From positions 22,688,491 through 22,752,490 of the forward strand of contig CM055075.1 in assembly GCA_029204045.2 (NCBI GenBank): 64,000 bases of DNA. The letters are read 5' to 3'. The translations under genes were made by a program, and so were the position numbers. Shown here in pieces: positions 1-9,915 of this stretch. The stretch is from Tillandsia leiboldiana (taxonomy: Eukaryota > Streptophyta > Magnoliopsida > Poales > Bromeliaceae). Numbering within the stretch: the first letter of the stretch is position 1; the number at the start of each line of letters is the position of its first letter. The notes under the pieces were generated by a model, which did not search any database, was not told the DNA's origin, and saw only the letters and a list, made by a program, of their open reading frames with translations.

Positions 1-1921
1 CTGCGATCAAGTTGCTCTGCTCAGTTATCGCACCTACCGATCCTCCCTCCAGTCGCCCCTTCCTGCTCAGAGCGTCCGCTACCACGTTTGCTTTCCCGGG
101 CTGGTATTGGATCGTTAGGTCGTAATCCTTCAGTAATTCAAGCCACTGTCTCTGCCGCAGGTTTAGTTCCTTTTGTGTGAACAGGTATTTAAGACTCTGG
201 TGATCTGAGAAGATGTTACAATGGACACCAAAGAGATAGTGTCTCCATAACTTCAGGACGAAGACCACCGTAGCCAGCTCTAAGTCGTGTGTTGGGTAGT
301 TTCTTTCGTAGTCCTTTAGTTGCCTAGATGCATAGGCTATCACCTTCCCCTGCTGCATTAACACACCCCCAAGGCCGATTCTTGAAGCGTCGCAGTACAC
401 CTCATAGTCCTCACCGGGTGTTGGTAGTACAAGAATCGGTGCCTCGGTTAGCCTTCTTTTGAGTTCTTCAAAACTTTCCTGGCATTTGGCCGTCCATACA
501 AACTTTTCTCCTTTCTTGGTCAACCGGTTTAGAGGGGTCGCAATCTTCGAGAAACCCTCGACAAAGCGTCTATAATACCCCGCCAGCCCCAAGAAACTGC
601 GGATCTCCGTCACCGTTGTGGGCGGCTGCCAGTCTATCACCAATTCCACCTTCTTGGGGTCTACGGCAATTCCCTTTGCCGAGATCACATGCCCCAGGAA
701 TCCTACTTCGCGTAGCCAGAACTCACACTTTTTGAGCTTAGCGAACAACTTCTGCTCCCTGAGGGTTTGGAGAATCGTTCGTAAGTGATCCTCGTGCTCC
801 TCGTCGGTGGATGAGTAGATTAGTATATCATCGATGAAGACCACCACGAACCGATCTAAGAATGGTCTGAAGACCCGGTTCATCATGTCCATAAAGACTG
901 CGGGGGCGTTCGTAAGTCCGAACGGCATGACCGTAAACTCGTAATGGCCATACCGGGTCCGGAAAGCGGTCTTCGGAATGTCCTCGTTCCGAACCCGAAG
1001 CTGGTGGTAGCCAGACTGTAGATCAATTTTTGAAAAGACCGTCGCTCCTCGTAGTTGGTCGAAGAGGTCGTCGATTCTGGGCAGGGGGTACTTATTTTTC
1101 ACCGTGACCTTGTTTATTCCTCTGTAGTCGATACAGAGTCGCAGGCTCCCATCCTTCTTCCGTACGAAAAGCACTGGTGCGCCCCAGGGTGACACACTCG
1201 GCCTGACAAACCCTTTGTCCAAGAGGTCTTCCAGTTGCGCCTTTAACTCTTTCAACTCCGCGAAGGCCATTCGGTAGGGTGCCTTTGTTATAGGTTGCGT
1301 ACCTGGCAAGAGTTCAATAGGGAACACCACCTCCCTTTCAGGGGGTATCCCAGGCAGCTCCGTCGGAAAGACATCGGGAAAGTCCTTCACCACCGGGATG
1401 TCTGAAGGTGTCGTCGAGGGTCGGGTAACCAGATCTACCGATGTCAAATAGGCTACACACCCACCCTCTATCAGACTCCTGGCTCGAGTCGCGGAGATGA
1501 CTGCCGGGAAGGAGATGCTCTTGCACGCTAGGTATGCATTCTTAGGGAAACTAGGTTCTTGTAGTTGTACCATCCGCTTATCGCAGTCGATAAGCACTTG
1601 GTACCTTGAGAGCCAGTCCATGCCCAAAACAACGTCGTACTCCTTCAAGGGAATTACTATTAAATCCCAAGGGCAGAATAGCCGCCCTAGCTTAATCGGG
1701 CAAGTGGTTACCAAACTAGTCGCCTCTAGCGTCCCACCCGCGGTCTGGACCGTCAACCGACTTTGGAGAGGTGTTTCCTCGAGGTCATGCGAAAACACGT
1801 ACTCGCGAGAAATGAACGAGTGTGTTGCTCCAGTATCAAAGAGGGTCCTAGAACGTGAATTTAAAATGGAAGTTATACCTGCGAGTACGTGCTCCGGCGG
1901 GTCCGATTCTTGACGGGTCAT
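1..1921 (-). CDS. Ty3/gypsy element B pol, 5' part (protease, reverse transcriptase, start of RNase H); runs off the window
   Basis: The minus strand is open from an ATG at 1921 to the window edge. It encodes the polyprotein that processes gag and copies the element RNA into DNA in cytoplasmic particles. A retropepsin motif (DTGATHSFIS) lies at about 1837-1810. The reverse transcriptase follows, with the catalytic FIDDILIYS box (FIDD codons 828-839) and the upstream fingers and palm motifs intact. Towards position 1 it continues into an RNase H-like region ending in a chromovirus-style tether (DALSRK). Integrase would lie outside the window. The reading frame matches the gag zinc knuckle upstream, so gag and pol were probably one polyprotein. 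The protease and RT style suggests a chromovirus, possibly Tekay/Del, but without integrase and chromodomain this is not proven. I saw no stop codon, so this copy may be young. Confidence 0.9.
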   Translation of the reverse strand, partial: MTRQESDPPEHVLAGITSILNSRSRTLFDTGATHSFISREYVFSHDLEETPLQSRLTVQTAGGTLEATSLVTTCPIKLGRLFCPWDLIVIPLKEYDVVLGMDWLSRYQVLIDCDKRMVQLQEPSFPKNAYLACKSISFPAVISATRARSLIEGGCVAYLTSVDLVTRPSTTPSDIPVVKDFPDVFPTELPGIPPEREVVFPIELLPGTQPITKAPYRMAFAELKELKAQLEDLLDKGFVRPSVSPWGAPVLFVRKKDGSLRLCIDYRGINKVTVKNKYPLPRIDDLFDQLRGATVFSKIDLQSGYHQLRVRNEDIPKTAFRTRYGHYEFTVMPFGLTNAPAVFMDMMNRVFRPFLDRFVVVFIDDILIYSSTDEEHEDHLRTILQTLREQKLFAKLKKCEFWLREVGFLGHVISAKGIAVDPKKVELVIDWQPPTTVTEIRSFLGLAGYYRRFVEGFSKIATPLNRLTKKGEKFVWTAKCQESFEELKRRLTEAPILVLPTPGEDYEVYCDASRIGLGGVLMQQGKVIAYASRQLKDYERNYPTHDLELATVVFVLKLWRHYLFGVHCNIFSDHQSLKYLFTQKELNLRQRQWLELLKDYDLTIQYQPGKANVVADALSRKGRLEGGSVGAITEQSNLIA

Positions 1922-3294
1922 GGAATAAATTCGCCCGCCCGGTTGAGGCCGCCTATCCTCTTCGCGCCGCGTAACCGGGGGCCTAGAGGTCGACCCCATA
2001 GGAGCTTTCCCCTGCCCCAAAAGTTGTGATGAAGGCGTGGAAGCGGCAGAGGAGGCTGATCCCACGTTAAGGGGGCAGTTGCGGCGGAAGTGCCCCTGCT
2101 TGCCGCAACGGAAGCAATGGTCGGCTCTCTGGGAGCAACCCCACACTCCATGCGCTCCCCCGCAGATCACACAAGGCCCGTCTCTTGGCCTCGGCTCTCC
2201 CGTAGGTGCGCTCCGTGCTCCCGACTGTGCCCTCCACCGTTTGGGGATTCGGCTCCCAGCAGATGACCCCCCCCGTAGCTCTGCTGTTGCCGCTTTCTAT
2301 CTTCATGCTGTGCCGGGGCCTCCCTCCTAGCGCGGGTAACAGCAAACCCACGCTCTACGATAGTGGCCCGGTCGACCACTTTCTGGAACGTATGCAAATC
2401 AGCGGCTTTAACCACCTGGAAAATATCACTTCGTAACCCATCCACGAATAGTTGCGCATTGTGGGGTTCATCCCTTATAACGAAAGGGACGCAATTTGCC
2501 AGGCGCACAAATTCGCGCTGATACTCCATAACTGTCTTGCTCCCTTGCTGAATATGGTTCAAGTCGTCCTCCAGTTTCTTCTTGACGCTATTTGTGAAGA
2601 AGGCCCCAAACAATTCCTGCTTGAACGTCGTCCATGATAGTAGCACGGTGCCCTGGGTGGGATCAGGACGCACCGTCTTCCACCATAGACGAGCGTTCCC
2701 CTCCAAAAAGTGAACTGCCAGAGGAACGCGTTCGGGGTCTTCAATGAGTAGGTCCTCAAACAATTTTTCCATCGATCCCACCCACTTTTCGACTACCCAG
2801 GGATCAGTCGTCTCCCCCTCGAACGTGGGTGGTTCGAACTTCATGAAATCCGCCAGATTGGCTCGCACTCGCTCTCGTTCCGCCCGCGTAACCGTCCCTT
2901 CCCTGATGACGGCGGCGGTCGCGGGGGTGCTCCCGCCGAGAGCCCCCGGCGCCAGCCCCACGGACGCTGATGCAGGTGCTGCCATCGGCGCCGTGGTTTG
3001 GGTATGTGCTAGTCCGGCCGTTGCCGCCGGTAGAGGGGTTACCCCTACCCCAGCACTTGTCGCTTGCGGTACTGCGGCCGGTGCAATTGGTTCTGGTGGA
3101 GGGACGGGAGCGACCGGTTGCTGCTGCGTCAGTTGACGCACACGATCCGTAAGGGTCGCCATCTCCCCCGCCATTTCCCTCAATTGTTGCCGCAGGAGCT
3201 GGCTTTCTGCAGCTGCTGACGTCGTCGCATCTGTCCCTACCTCCTCGGCCGACGCTCTGGTCCGTACCATTGTCTGTACAGACATACCAACCAA
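1922..3294 (-). pseudogene. Ty3/gypsy element B gag, with one frameshift
   Basis: This encodes the capsid/nucleocapsid precursor. The start chosen is the ATG at 3294; a second Met lies three codons on. The N-terminal part holds a Gln/Leu-rich helical segment (QLLRQQLREMAGEM) and an Ala/Pro-rich linker. A retrotransposon gag domain (PF03732-like; FLEGNARLWWKTV ... MEYQREFVRLANCV) follows at about 2850-2400. The frame set at 3294 runs out at 2167. The CCHC knuckle (CFRCGKQGHFRRNC, 2075-2116) and pol are in another frame. The likely switch point is a C8 run at about 2267-2274, which could be a real one-base indel, a sequencing error or, less likely, programmed frameshifting. Beyond the knuckle the frame is open into pol. 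Confidence 0.85.
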
Positions 3295-3478
3295 AGCTCA
3301 GTACTCATCTCTGCTAGAAGAATCATCGTCAAATCGTGAGAGAAAAGAAACATTATCTACAAATCCCCTCCCCGATCTCTCACGTCTTAACCCTTAAACC
3401 CTGCACATTTCATTCATTCGTGGTTAAGTGTGATATCTCGGTGGATGTTGGCTGTCACTGTTGTGATTAAAGCAAAGT

Positions 3479-3490
3479 GCTCTGATACCA
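3479..3490 (-). promoter_or_regulatory. Primer binding site of gypsy element B
   Basis: On the minus strand TGGTATCAGAGC stands 8 bases after the LTR terminus at 3499. It is complementary to the 3' end of initiator Met-tRNA and would prime minus-strand DNA synthesis. It fixes the element's orientation as minus and identifies 3499-6592 as its 5' LTR. Confidence 0.9.
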
Positions 3491-4291
3491 TCTTAATCTG
3501 TCACGCCCCGGGGGTTTTATTTTAGCGGAAACGATACTTCAAAGTACGCGCAAAGTGCGTACTAATTTTTTTTTTTTGTTTAGAAACCTCCTTCCCCGGC
3601 GCGTGCCCAGACCCGCCACATATACAGATTTACTCGGAAATCGGGCAGAGTCTCCTCTGTATATGCACGGCGTCGCGGCTGTTACAATAGTCGATCCTAA
3701 GCAATCATTTTCCCATTTAATCACAACAGTTCGAAGTAGTACGGTGCATGAAGACTAAACAATACCCGTGGCCAATCAAGTTGAAAGGATAAACTCACAG
3801 TTTTGAAAGCAGGTCCACACGGCCCAAGGTTTTGAAGACAGTCTGAAAAGATGCCATAAATCCACAGGGTTTGGAAAACAGGTCCACACGACCCAGATTT
3901 TGAAAGATAGTTTTCGAAGTTCTTTTCTTTTCTAGTCATGTTGCTTTGAAAACGGCCAAACGGGAACAATAAAGGAAACAGTAGTGCATAAGCAGAAAGA
4001 AAGTACTCAACATCCACACGACCCCACAAGGGTATCGAGAACCACACAACAACCTACAGTTCTGAATGAAATGCAGAGAAAGTAAACGATACAGCATACT
4101 AGGGCTCCCTCAGCCCGACTGCTACCACTTCGGCCTCACCGTCGCCTACCGCTACCCCCTGGAGGTACCTGTCACAGAGTGGGTAGTCAGCGACACTATC
4201 ATAAGAGTAGTACTAAAACAGTAAAGTAATGCCAAGTCACCAAAGTAAGACTGGCCGGAATAACCACTCTACTCGTAACGGTAACTCACAA

Positions 4292-4351
4292 CCACCTGTA
4301 CCACCTGTAACACCTGTAACACCTGTAACCCCAGTAACACCTGTAACACCT
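4292..4351. repeat. 9-bp minisatellite in LTR1
   Basis: About seven tandem copies of cacctgtaa, some imperfect (cccagtaac). A second short tandem run, aagtaacc repeated four to five times, lies at about 4608-4650. Both sit inside the transcribed part of the gypsy LTR and flank the hairpin cassette. Confidence 0.85.
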
Positions 4352-4454
4352 GACCGCGTCGGGCACCGGACCCGGCGGTCTCACACCTGACTACATCGGG
4401 ATCCAATCCCGGCAGTCTCACACCTGACCACTTCGGGATCCAATCCCGGTGGTC
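4352..4454. other. Three tandem hairpins, exact 37-bp period (LTR1)
   Basis: Three 29-nt inverted repeats start at 4352, 4389 and 4426. Their outer arms are GACCGC/GCGGTC, GACTAC/GCAGTC and GACCAC/GTGGTC. Their inner arms are CGGG/CCCG, CGGGAT/ATCCCG and CGGGAT/ATCCCG. The outer arms differ between units but still pair, with one mismatch in the second. The units lie 0.85-0.96 kb from the PBS-side end of the LTR, so they would be in the 5' leader of the genomic RNA. Confidence 0.8.
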
Positions 4455-4965
4455 CCACCGCTCGCACCTCGCTGCCTCAAACCCCCCACCTATAGGGGCC
4501 CCCACTACGTCACCTCGTGGGGTAACACGGGTCAAAGACCGCCTTTCCGGAAAAGAGCACCCTTTGCGGTGGCCAAACCGCGGGTGCGCGTGTCGCAACT
4601 CGAGCATAAGTAACCAAGTAACCAAGTAACCAAGTAACCATGTCACCATGTCACGGGGTAAGGTAGTACATCATAGAAACCATCAGCGTTAGTACCGATT
4701 AATAATAAAAAGTCCCTTTCGGATTACCAACACAATACTCAGCCTCGACCGTAAACCCACCTTGTTGTCGCGCTCCTGACTGATGTAAGGTTCTCTCGCG
4801 TCTCGGGTGCCTGCCCGGACCTACACGAATCTGTCATATAGGAGTCAGCAACTTAAGGCTTTGTCAGACTAATGATTAGAGCGCCCGGCGCCCTCTCACC
4901 TTGCGTACAATTCGCACATGTACGCGCCTGGCCCCGCACGGCTGGGCGGTGTACTAACAGCGTGC

Positions 4966-5702
4966 GGCCGTCCGCATGCGGTGACGCCCGTGTTCGGCGT
5001 TGTCCGCATGCGGTGCCGCCCGCACCCGCATGCGGCGATGCCCGCAAACGGCGGCGCCCGCATGCGGAAGCGCCCGCAAGCGGCGGCGCCCGCATGCGGC
5101 GGCGCACAAGCGGCCGCGCCCGCATGCGGAGGCGCCCGCAAGCGGCGGCGCCCGCATGCGGAGGCGCCCGCAAGCGTCGGCGCCCTCATGCGGCAGCCCG
5201 CAAGCGGCCGTGCCCGCATGCGGAGGCGCCCGCAAGCGGCGGCGCCCGCATGCGGAGGCGCCCGCATGCGGCAGCCCGCAAGCGGCGGCGCCCGCATGCG
5301 GCAGTCCGCATGCGTTGCCGCCCGCAAGTGGCGGCGCGCATGCGGCAGCCCGCATGCGGTGCCGCCCGCAAGCGGCAGCCCGCATGCGGCAGCCCGCATG
5401 CGGTGCCGCCCGCAAGTGGCGGCGCCCGCATGCGGCAGCCCGCATGCGGTGCCGCCCGCAAGCGGCGGCGCCCGCATGCGGCAGTCCGCATGCGGTGCCG
5501 CCCGCCTGTGGCGGCGCCCGCATGCGGCAGCCCGCATGCGGTGCCGCCCGCAAGCGGCGGCGCCCGCATGCGGCAGCCCGCATGCGGTGCCGCCCGCCTG
5601 TGGCGGCGCCCGCATGCGGCAGCCCGCATGCGGCAGCCCGCATGCGGTGCCGCCCGCAAGTGGCGGCGCCCGCATGCGGCAGCCCGCATGCGGTGCCGCC
5701 GT
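4966..5702. repeat. GC-rich palindromic minisatellite (CCGCATGCGG array) in LTR1
   Basis: By eye there are about 27 copies of the perfect palindrome CCGCATGCGG and about a dozen imperfect CCGCAAGCGG. They are set in 16-bp units up to about 5270, and then in a 46-bp higher-order unit (14+16+16). Because 16 is not a multiple of three, several frames on both strands stay open, which produces Arg/Ala/Pro/Cys-rich phantom ORFs of 240-345 codons. CpG density is very high. The array lies in the leader part of the LTR. Confidence 0.9.
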
Positions 5703-5976
5703 GCGCGCCGGATTCCGGCGGTGCCCACGCCCCTTCTTTCCCCCCCCCCCCCCCCCTCGTCCGCTCCAACCAAGAACGGGGCGAGAAAGCAAAACCCTAG
5801 CGTGCTCACCTCGGTTGTCGGAGAGAAAGGCGATCCGATCCTGCGTGTTCGGCTACAAGGAATGTGAGGACGTCTCCTTCTCCTTCCTTGGTCTCGCCTC
5901 TTGGATCCTCCGCGCAATCGGTGAGGAAGCAGAAGGGTTCGGTTTGGGAAACTGAAAGGTTGGGGAAATGGGGTCT

Positions 5977-6230
5977 CGTACGCAGGGGACTTGTGGGGCG
6001 TGGGGAATTATGGGAAGATACGGGTAGTTAAGGGGAGTGTGGTGGTTTAAGGGGAGTGGGTAGTTAAAGGGAGTTACGGGTAGTTAAGGGGAGTGGGTAG
6101 TTAGAGGGAGTGGGTAGTTATGGGAGTTACGGGTAGTTAAGGGGAGTGGGTAGTTAGAGGGAGTGGGTAGTTATAGGAGTTACGGGTAGTTAAGGGAGTG
6201 GGGAGTTGCGGTTAGTTTAAGGGGAGTTAC
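5977..6230. repeat. G-rich tandem region in LTR1
   Basis: Degenerate tandem units of roughly 18-35 bp are built from ggggagtgggtagtta and gggagttacgggtagtta. Runs of three or four G recur every 5-10 bases, so the + strand could form G-quadruplexes. On the minus (sense) strand it is C-rich. Confidence 0.75.
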
Positions 6231-6592
6231 ACGACGGGGGAAAATAACGGGAACGGTTAAGTTGGTAAAAGGGAAAGAACCCAGTTCAAGTTAAAACGGG
6301 TCCAAATCAGGTGCGAACTAGAGTCCGGTCTGTCTGAAAAACCGCGTTATCCACCTGAACCGTTAGTTACCTTCCGGAATTTATTCCGGAAGATTCCATC
6401 GTCGGAATTCAAAACCGTTTTCGCCGCCACTCTCCGTTTCGCGAGCCCTATTAACTAAAAATACCCGCGGCCCCGACGGTCTGTCCGGAAACAAGGAATT
6501 ATTCGATCATCCTCCAGTCCCCCGGAACGAAATGCGGAAATAACGAAACCAAAAGTAGACCCTTAAAATATTTTAAACCAGCGGCTACTACA

Positions 6593-6752
6593 CTATAAGA
6601 AGTATTCGGATCATCAAACTTATTTAATTAAACGTACCTGATCCTTTTGAATTCTTCTTACTTGAGATTGAGGTATACGATCCAACTTTTCCATCTTCAA
6701 TCTTCAAGACTTAACCGATTTCACGAAATACGCCAACTCAAATTTCGTAACA
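6593..6752 (-). mobile_element. Copia LTR fragment (first 160 bp of a minus-strand LTR), cut by gypsy B
   Basis: Read on the minus strand from 6752 it starts TGTTACGAAATTTGAG and follows the copia LTR consensus (TATTTCGTGAA..., GATCCGAATACTTC) until gypsy B interrupts it at 6592. It sits where element A's 3' LTR should be. It differs clearly from A's 5' LTR (39953-41191) at many positions, so it may come from a related element joined by deletion or recombination. Confidence 0.8.
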
Positions 6753-7067
6753 AGATCCACCCCTCTTCCTTGCAACACTCTTCCTTTTCATGGACATGGA
6801 TGTCGGTTGCATGGGAGCTTTGCCTTTCTCGGCAGCAGTAGGCGGAGTCTTCGCCTTTGTAGAAGCAGGGGCTTTCCCCATTTCTGCCGCTGCAGCCAAT
6901 GCTACGGTTTCCTCAAGGACTTTATCCCAGTCCTCCGATTCCGTCTCCGATTCATCCACGGTGATATACTCCCCTTCCTCTTGTGTTCTCTTCGTCCTTT
7001 TGAGCTTGTTCGTCGCTCGCGTGCTGACCATCGCGACAATGAGCACAATTATCCAACCAAACACCAT
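6753..7067 (-). pseudogene. Copia element A accessory ORF, truncated after about 105 codons
   Basis: The start is the ATG at 7067 (MVFGWIIVLIVAM), matching the start of the accessory ORFs at 28740 and 57870. A short hydrophobic N-terminus, a basic segment (TRATNKLKRTKR), an acidic Ser/Glu segment and an Ala/Lys linker are present. The reading then passes directly into the first bases of an LTR and stops. The central domain and C-terminal coiled coil are missing. The last ORF bases (aagaggggtggatct on the minus strand) resemble the polypurine tract that normally precedes the LTR. Confidence 0.8.
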
Positions 7068-7094
7068 TTTGGTTGAGGGTGTTGAAAAAATCGC

Positions 7095-7473
7095 CTGTGA
7101 GCAAGAACTCAAAGAACATGAAAAATTATTTAATTTCCAAAAATTTGAAAAATCATACCCAAACAATCTTTATCATGTATAGAGACTAGGAATCAAGTTA
7201 GATTTGCAAAAAAAATTTTAAAATAGATCAATCCATGATTTTCGAAAATTCCCAAAATTTGCCCTAAAATCGAATTTTCAGAAATCGAAGCCAAAAAATT
7301 CGTTAATCAAATGAATACAAGGCATAGAAACAAATCTAATGTATCCAGAGTTCTTATTTCAAAAGAAATTTGACCAAAAACTGTTTAAAATCGAGATTAT
7401 ACCAAGAAATCCTCTCACGTTTTGAAGACGAGCAAAACAGTGAAAAACAGTGATTTTGATCAAAAGAACTTAC
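7095..7473 (-). other. Candidate leader intron of the accessory ORF (element A)
   Basis: On the minus strand the donor is TTCAA|GTAAGTTC at 7473 and the acceptor TTGCTCACAG|G ends at 7095. The length is 379 bp. The same boundaries occur in elements C, E and F with 381-382 bp. Splicing is inferred from conservation, not observed. Confidence 0.6.
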
Positions 7474-8513
7474 TTGAATCGAGAAAAATCAAGTTGAGAA
7501 AAATCCAAAACTCCTGGATTCTAGAGAGAGAAGCTCTAGAAAGCTAGAAACAAAAGATTAGAGAGAATAGAATTCGAAAAACCCTTTGTTTCTATTAAAA
7601 CCTAGCCGCGGTCTGGATCGGGTCGGGAGTTCAGTCCAGATCGGCTACTCGCAGAAAATCCCAGCGTTCGGGATCCGGACTGCCTGCACCTTTTTCTCCA
7701 GAAAAATTTGCAAAAATTCCAGAAAATTCAGAAAAAGTATGTAAGCATTCTTGCATATCAACTTTAAACAAAAAGTATCGTTTCACATAAAAAGAAATAG
7801 ATTATGCTAAATCTATCATTAATACCCAAATAATGAAACGAAAATTTATAAAAGTTATATCCTCTAAAGTTGAACAAGTTCAAAAAAAAACATCAATCAC
7901 GATCTAATGAGTAATGTATTTATCAAATCATCAATTGAATAAAGAAAATGACGCACAAAGATTGATAGATGTTTGAAATCCCTAATAAATTAGATAATGC
8001 TATCTAGTCAATATGTTTTAGGTGGTGGCTCTTTGAGCATCTTTCAATTTGAAATCCCACCTTATACCAACCTTGGAATTCGACAAAGTCAAGTATTCCA
8101 AAAAGCATTTTATCAAGTAAACTAGAAATCACCATGCTTGGTAAAACATGTGGTAGCTGCACACAATACTCGGACTACCGAGGTGGTAGCTCTTTCCTCC
8201 ATGTGGTGGTACTTTTCACACTCCACTAAGGGATGTAACTCTTTCCACATCTTTTGAGCATGAAACTTTAAATAATACTCCCCCTCAATTGGCCATCAAT
8301 TATGTAAAATATTAAGTATTCAACCAACTATTGATCTCATGTTCATACTTAACTCAATTATCAAATAAGATAAAAACTATACCAAGAGATCACTGAGAGA
8401 GGAATTGACTTTGATCAAATAAAGATGAAATAATTGATATAAATGATCAATACATCAAGAGAGTTATAATGATATCCAAATCATAATGAATTTCTCTAAA
8501 TATGAAAAGATGC
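7474..8513 (-). other. Element A noncoding region between pol and accessory ORF
   Basis: This holds no gene. Reading on the minus strand it has, in order: the pol-proximal spacer; a PPT-like GAGGGGGAG at 8278-8286; the conserved structured box (about 8140-8270) with hairpin CTCGG/CCGAG at 8169-8182; AT-rich spacer; and a decayed internal promoter (7610-7690) with degenerate palindromes, where the TATA has become TTTTAATAG. The target duplication gatgc of solo LTR3 is at 8509-8513. The region continues at 34690 on the other side of LTR3. Confidence 0.75.
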
Positions 8514-9407
8514 TGTCACGCCCCGGGTGTAAACCAGAACCCGGGGCCGTCTACAGATCCGCCGTGCACACGGAATTTTCCGCGAACACGAAGCGCTGGT
8601 AACCTGCTCAGATATAAGAGATACAATAATAAAGCAATAAAAACAGAGCTAAACTGAATATGCTACATTTCAGACTGAACTGGAAGTAAAAATACGAAAT
8701 GACTGTAAAATAAAGTACAAGTCCCTCTCCCAGCTCACCACAAATATACAACCAGCTGGCTAAAGCCAAACCCCAAAAGTACAAGTACAACTGTCTGAGA
8801 TAAGATACATAAAAGGTACAAGTCTAGCTAACTCACTGTCAGGCCCACTGTCTAGCTACTCAACCGTCCTCTCTCCTCGACCCGCCGCTATACGTCCAGC
8901 AGCACCCGCAGAAGGCTCTGCAACACAAAGGAGAAGAAAAGAAAAAGAAGAATGGGGGTGAGAACTACTAGTAAACCAGTAGCCTCCCCCTAGTGGGTAA
9001 AGCCTCAAACTCTGACGTGCCCACTAGGTCTACCAGAGGCAAAAAGGGAAAGAAGAGTAGTAAGTAATGAAGCTGCTAAAAAGGGGAAACTACCACTACT
9101 ATGCCTCTAACTGTAATCCCAAAAATGGAGTAACCGTGCGCATCAACAACCAAAGGACCCGAATGAACCCAATCTGTGTCGCCCTCATCATCGGGCAAAT
9201 CAGCCGCGCCGATGTGATAGCAAAGACTCCTGCTGCCGCCCTCATCATCGGGCAAGTAAGCCGCGCCGATGTGATAGCAAAACCAAATGCCTGTCTGACC
9301 CCGACACTCCGGAGGGGAACTCGAGGGGAGCGACCCACACGAGGAAGTCATCACCGGGCATATAAAGCCGCGCCGGTGAGATAACATAACCCAATCACTG
9401 TCACAAG
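8514..9407 (-). mobile_element. Solo gypsy LTR (LTR3), first segment
   Basis: Starts TGTCACGCCCCGGG. With its second segment (32171-34689) it forms a 3413-bp solo LTR flanked by gatgc at 8509-8513 and 34690-34694, inserted in element A. It was later split by copia E, whose acaag target duplication is at 9403-9407 and 32166-32170. Orientation is minus, by homology to LTR1, which has a PBS. No internal gypsy sequence is present, so one LTR remains after LTR-LTR recombination. Confidence 0.88.
9185..9378. other. Tandem hairpins of LTR3
   Basis: Hairpin 1 (9185-9217) pairs CATCGG with CCGATG. Hairpin 2 (9242-9274) is a near-identical copy 57 bp on. Hairpin 3 (9352-9378) pairs CACCGG with CCGGTG, a paired T-to-C and A-to-G change relative to the first two. 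In copies 1 and 2 a TCA/TGA extension pairs beyond a bulged T. The position, 0.67-0.86 kb from the LTR end, corresponds to the cassettes in LTR1, LTR2 and LTR4. Confidence 0.75.
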
Positions 9408-9629
9408 TGTTACGGAATTTGAGTTGGCGTATTTCGTGAATTCGGTTAAGTCTTGAAGGTTGAAGATAAAGAAAGTTGGATCATTTAACTCAATCTCAAG
9501 AAAGAAGAATTCAAAAGGATCAGGTATGTTTAACTAATTATTTTTGGTGATCCGAATACTTCTTATAGTGTAGAAACACTTGGATGAATTTCTAATTGCA
9601 TAAAAATAAAAAACTGGACATGGGACATG

Positions 9630-9915
9630 TTCAGGATCCGGATCAGACTTTCCAATCCGGATCCCGAAGGGTGTTCGTTCATACGCAACTTCAATCCGGA
9701 TCGTAGCCTCCTTTGATCCGGATCCCGAACACTGGTTTTACCATGATTTATGAACGATCCGGATCAGGCTTTTCAATCCGGATCCCGAACGTTGGTGTTT
9801 GGTAAAAGTGTATGAACGACCCGGATCAGGCACTTCGATCCGGATCCCGAACCTTTGTTTTTCTGGAAACTGTCTGTCTCGCTACTGCAATCCGGATCAT
9901 CGAAGTCCGATCCAG
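9630..9915. promoter_or_regulatory. Palindrome cluster upstream of the TATA box (element E U3)
   Basis: Repeats of the decamer GATCCGGATC or its core ATCCGGAT, often followed by CCCGAA, are spaced about 30-45 bp. Clustered palindromes upstream of the core promoter are a recognised trait of Sirevirus LTRs. They are candidate binding sites for dimeric factors. The same array is in every copia LTR here, in the altered form GTCCGGAC in elements A and C. Confidence 0.8.

Larger units (their letters stand above)
3499..6592 (-). mobile_element. 5' LTR of gypsy element B (LTR1, 3094 bp)
   Basis: The low end reads TGTCACGCCCCGGG next to the PBS, so on the minus strand the LTR ends ...GTGACA. The high end reads ...CTACTACA and is followed by copia LTR sequence, with ctata (6593-6597) as the probable target duplication; its partner lies outside the window. 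The low-end sequence is homologous to 47303 onward (LTR2) and, more weakly, to LTR3 and LTR4. The LTR contains about 70-75 bp degenerate repeats (3790-3930), a 9-bp minisatellite, three tandem hairpins, a large GC-rich palindrome array, a run of about 18 C (5740-5757) and a G-rich tandem region. I see no protein-coding gene in it. Confidence 0.9.

Noticed and set aside
4966..5702. CRISPR-like appearance of short palindromic repeats
   Set aside because: There are no unique spacers of constant length, and the context is a plant LTR retrotransposon.
4853..5955. Several overlapping 240-345 codon ORFs on both strands
   Set aside because: They arise from the 16-bp GC-rich palindrome repeat, which lacks stop codons in most frames. 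Their products are Arg/Ala/Pro/Cys repeats with no domain.
9067..9387. ORFs of about 100 codons on both strands
   Set aside because: They lie inside gypsy LTR3 across the duplicated hairpin repeats and have no domain or homologue in the other LTRs.
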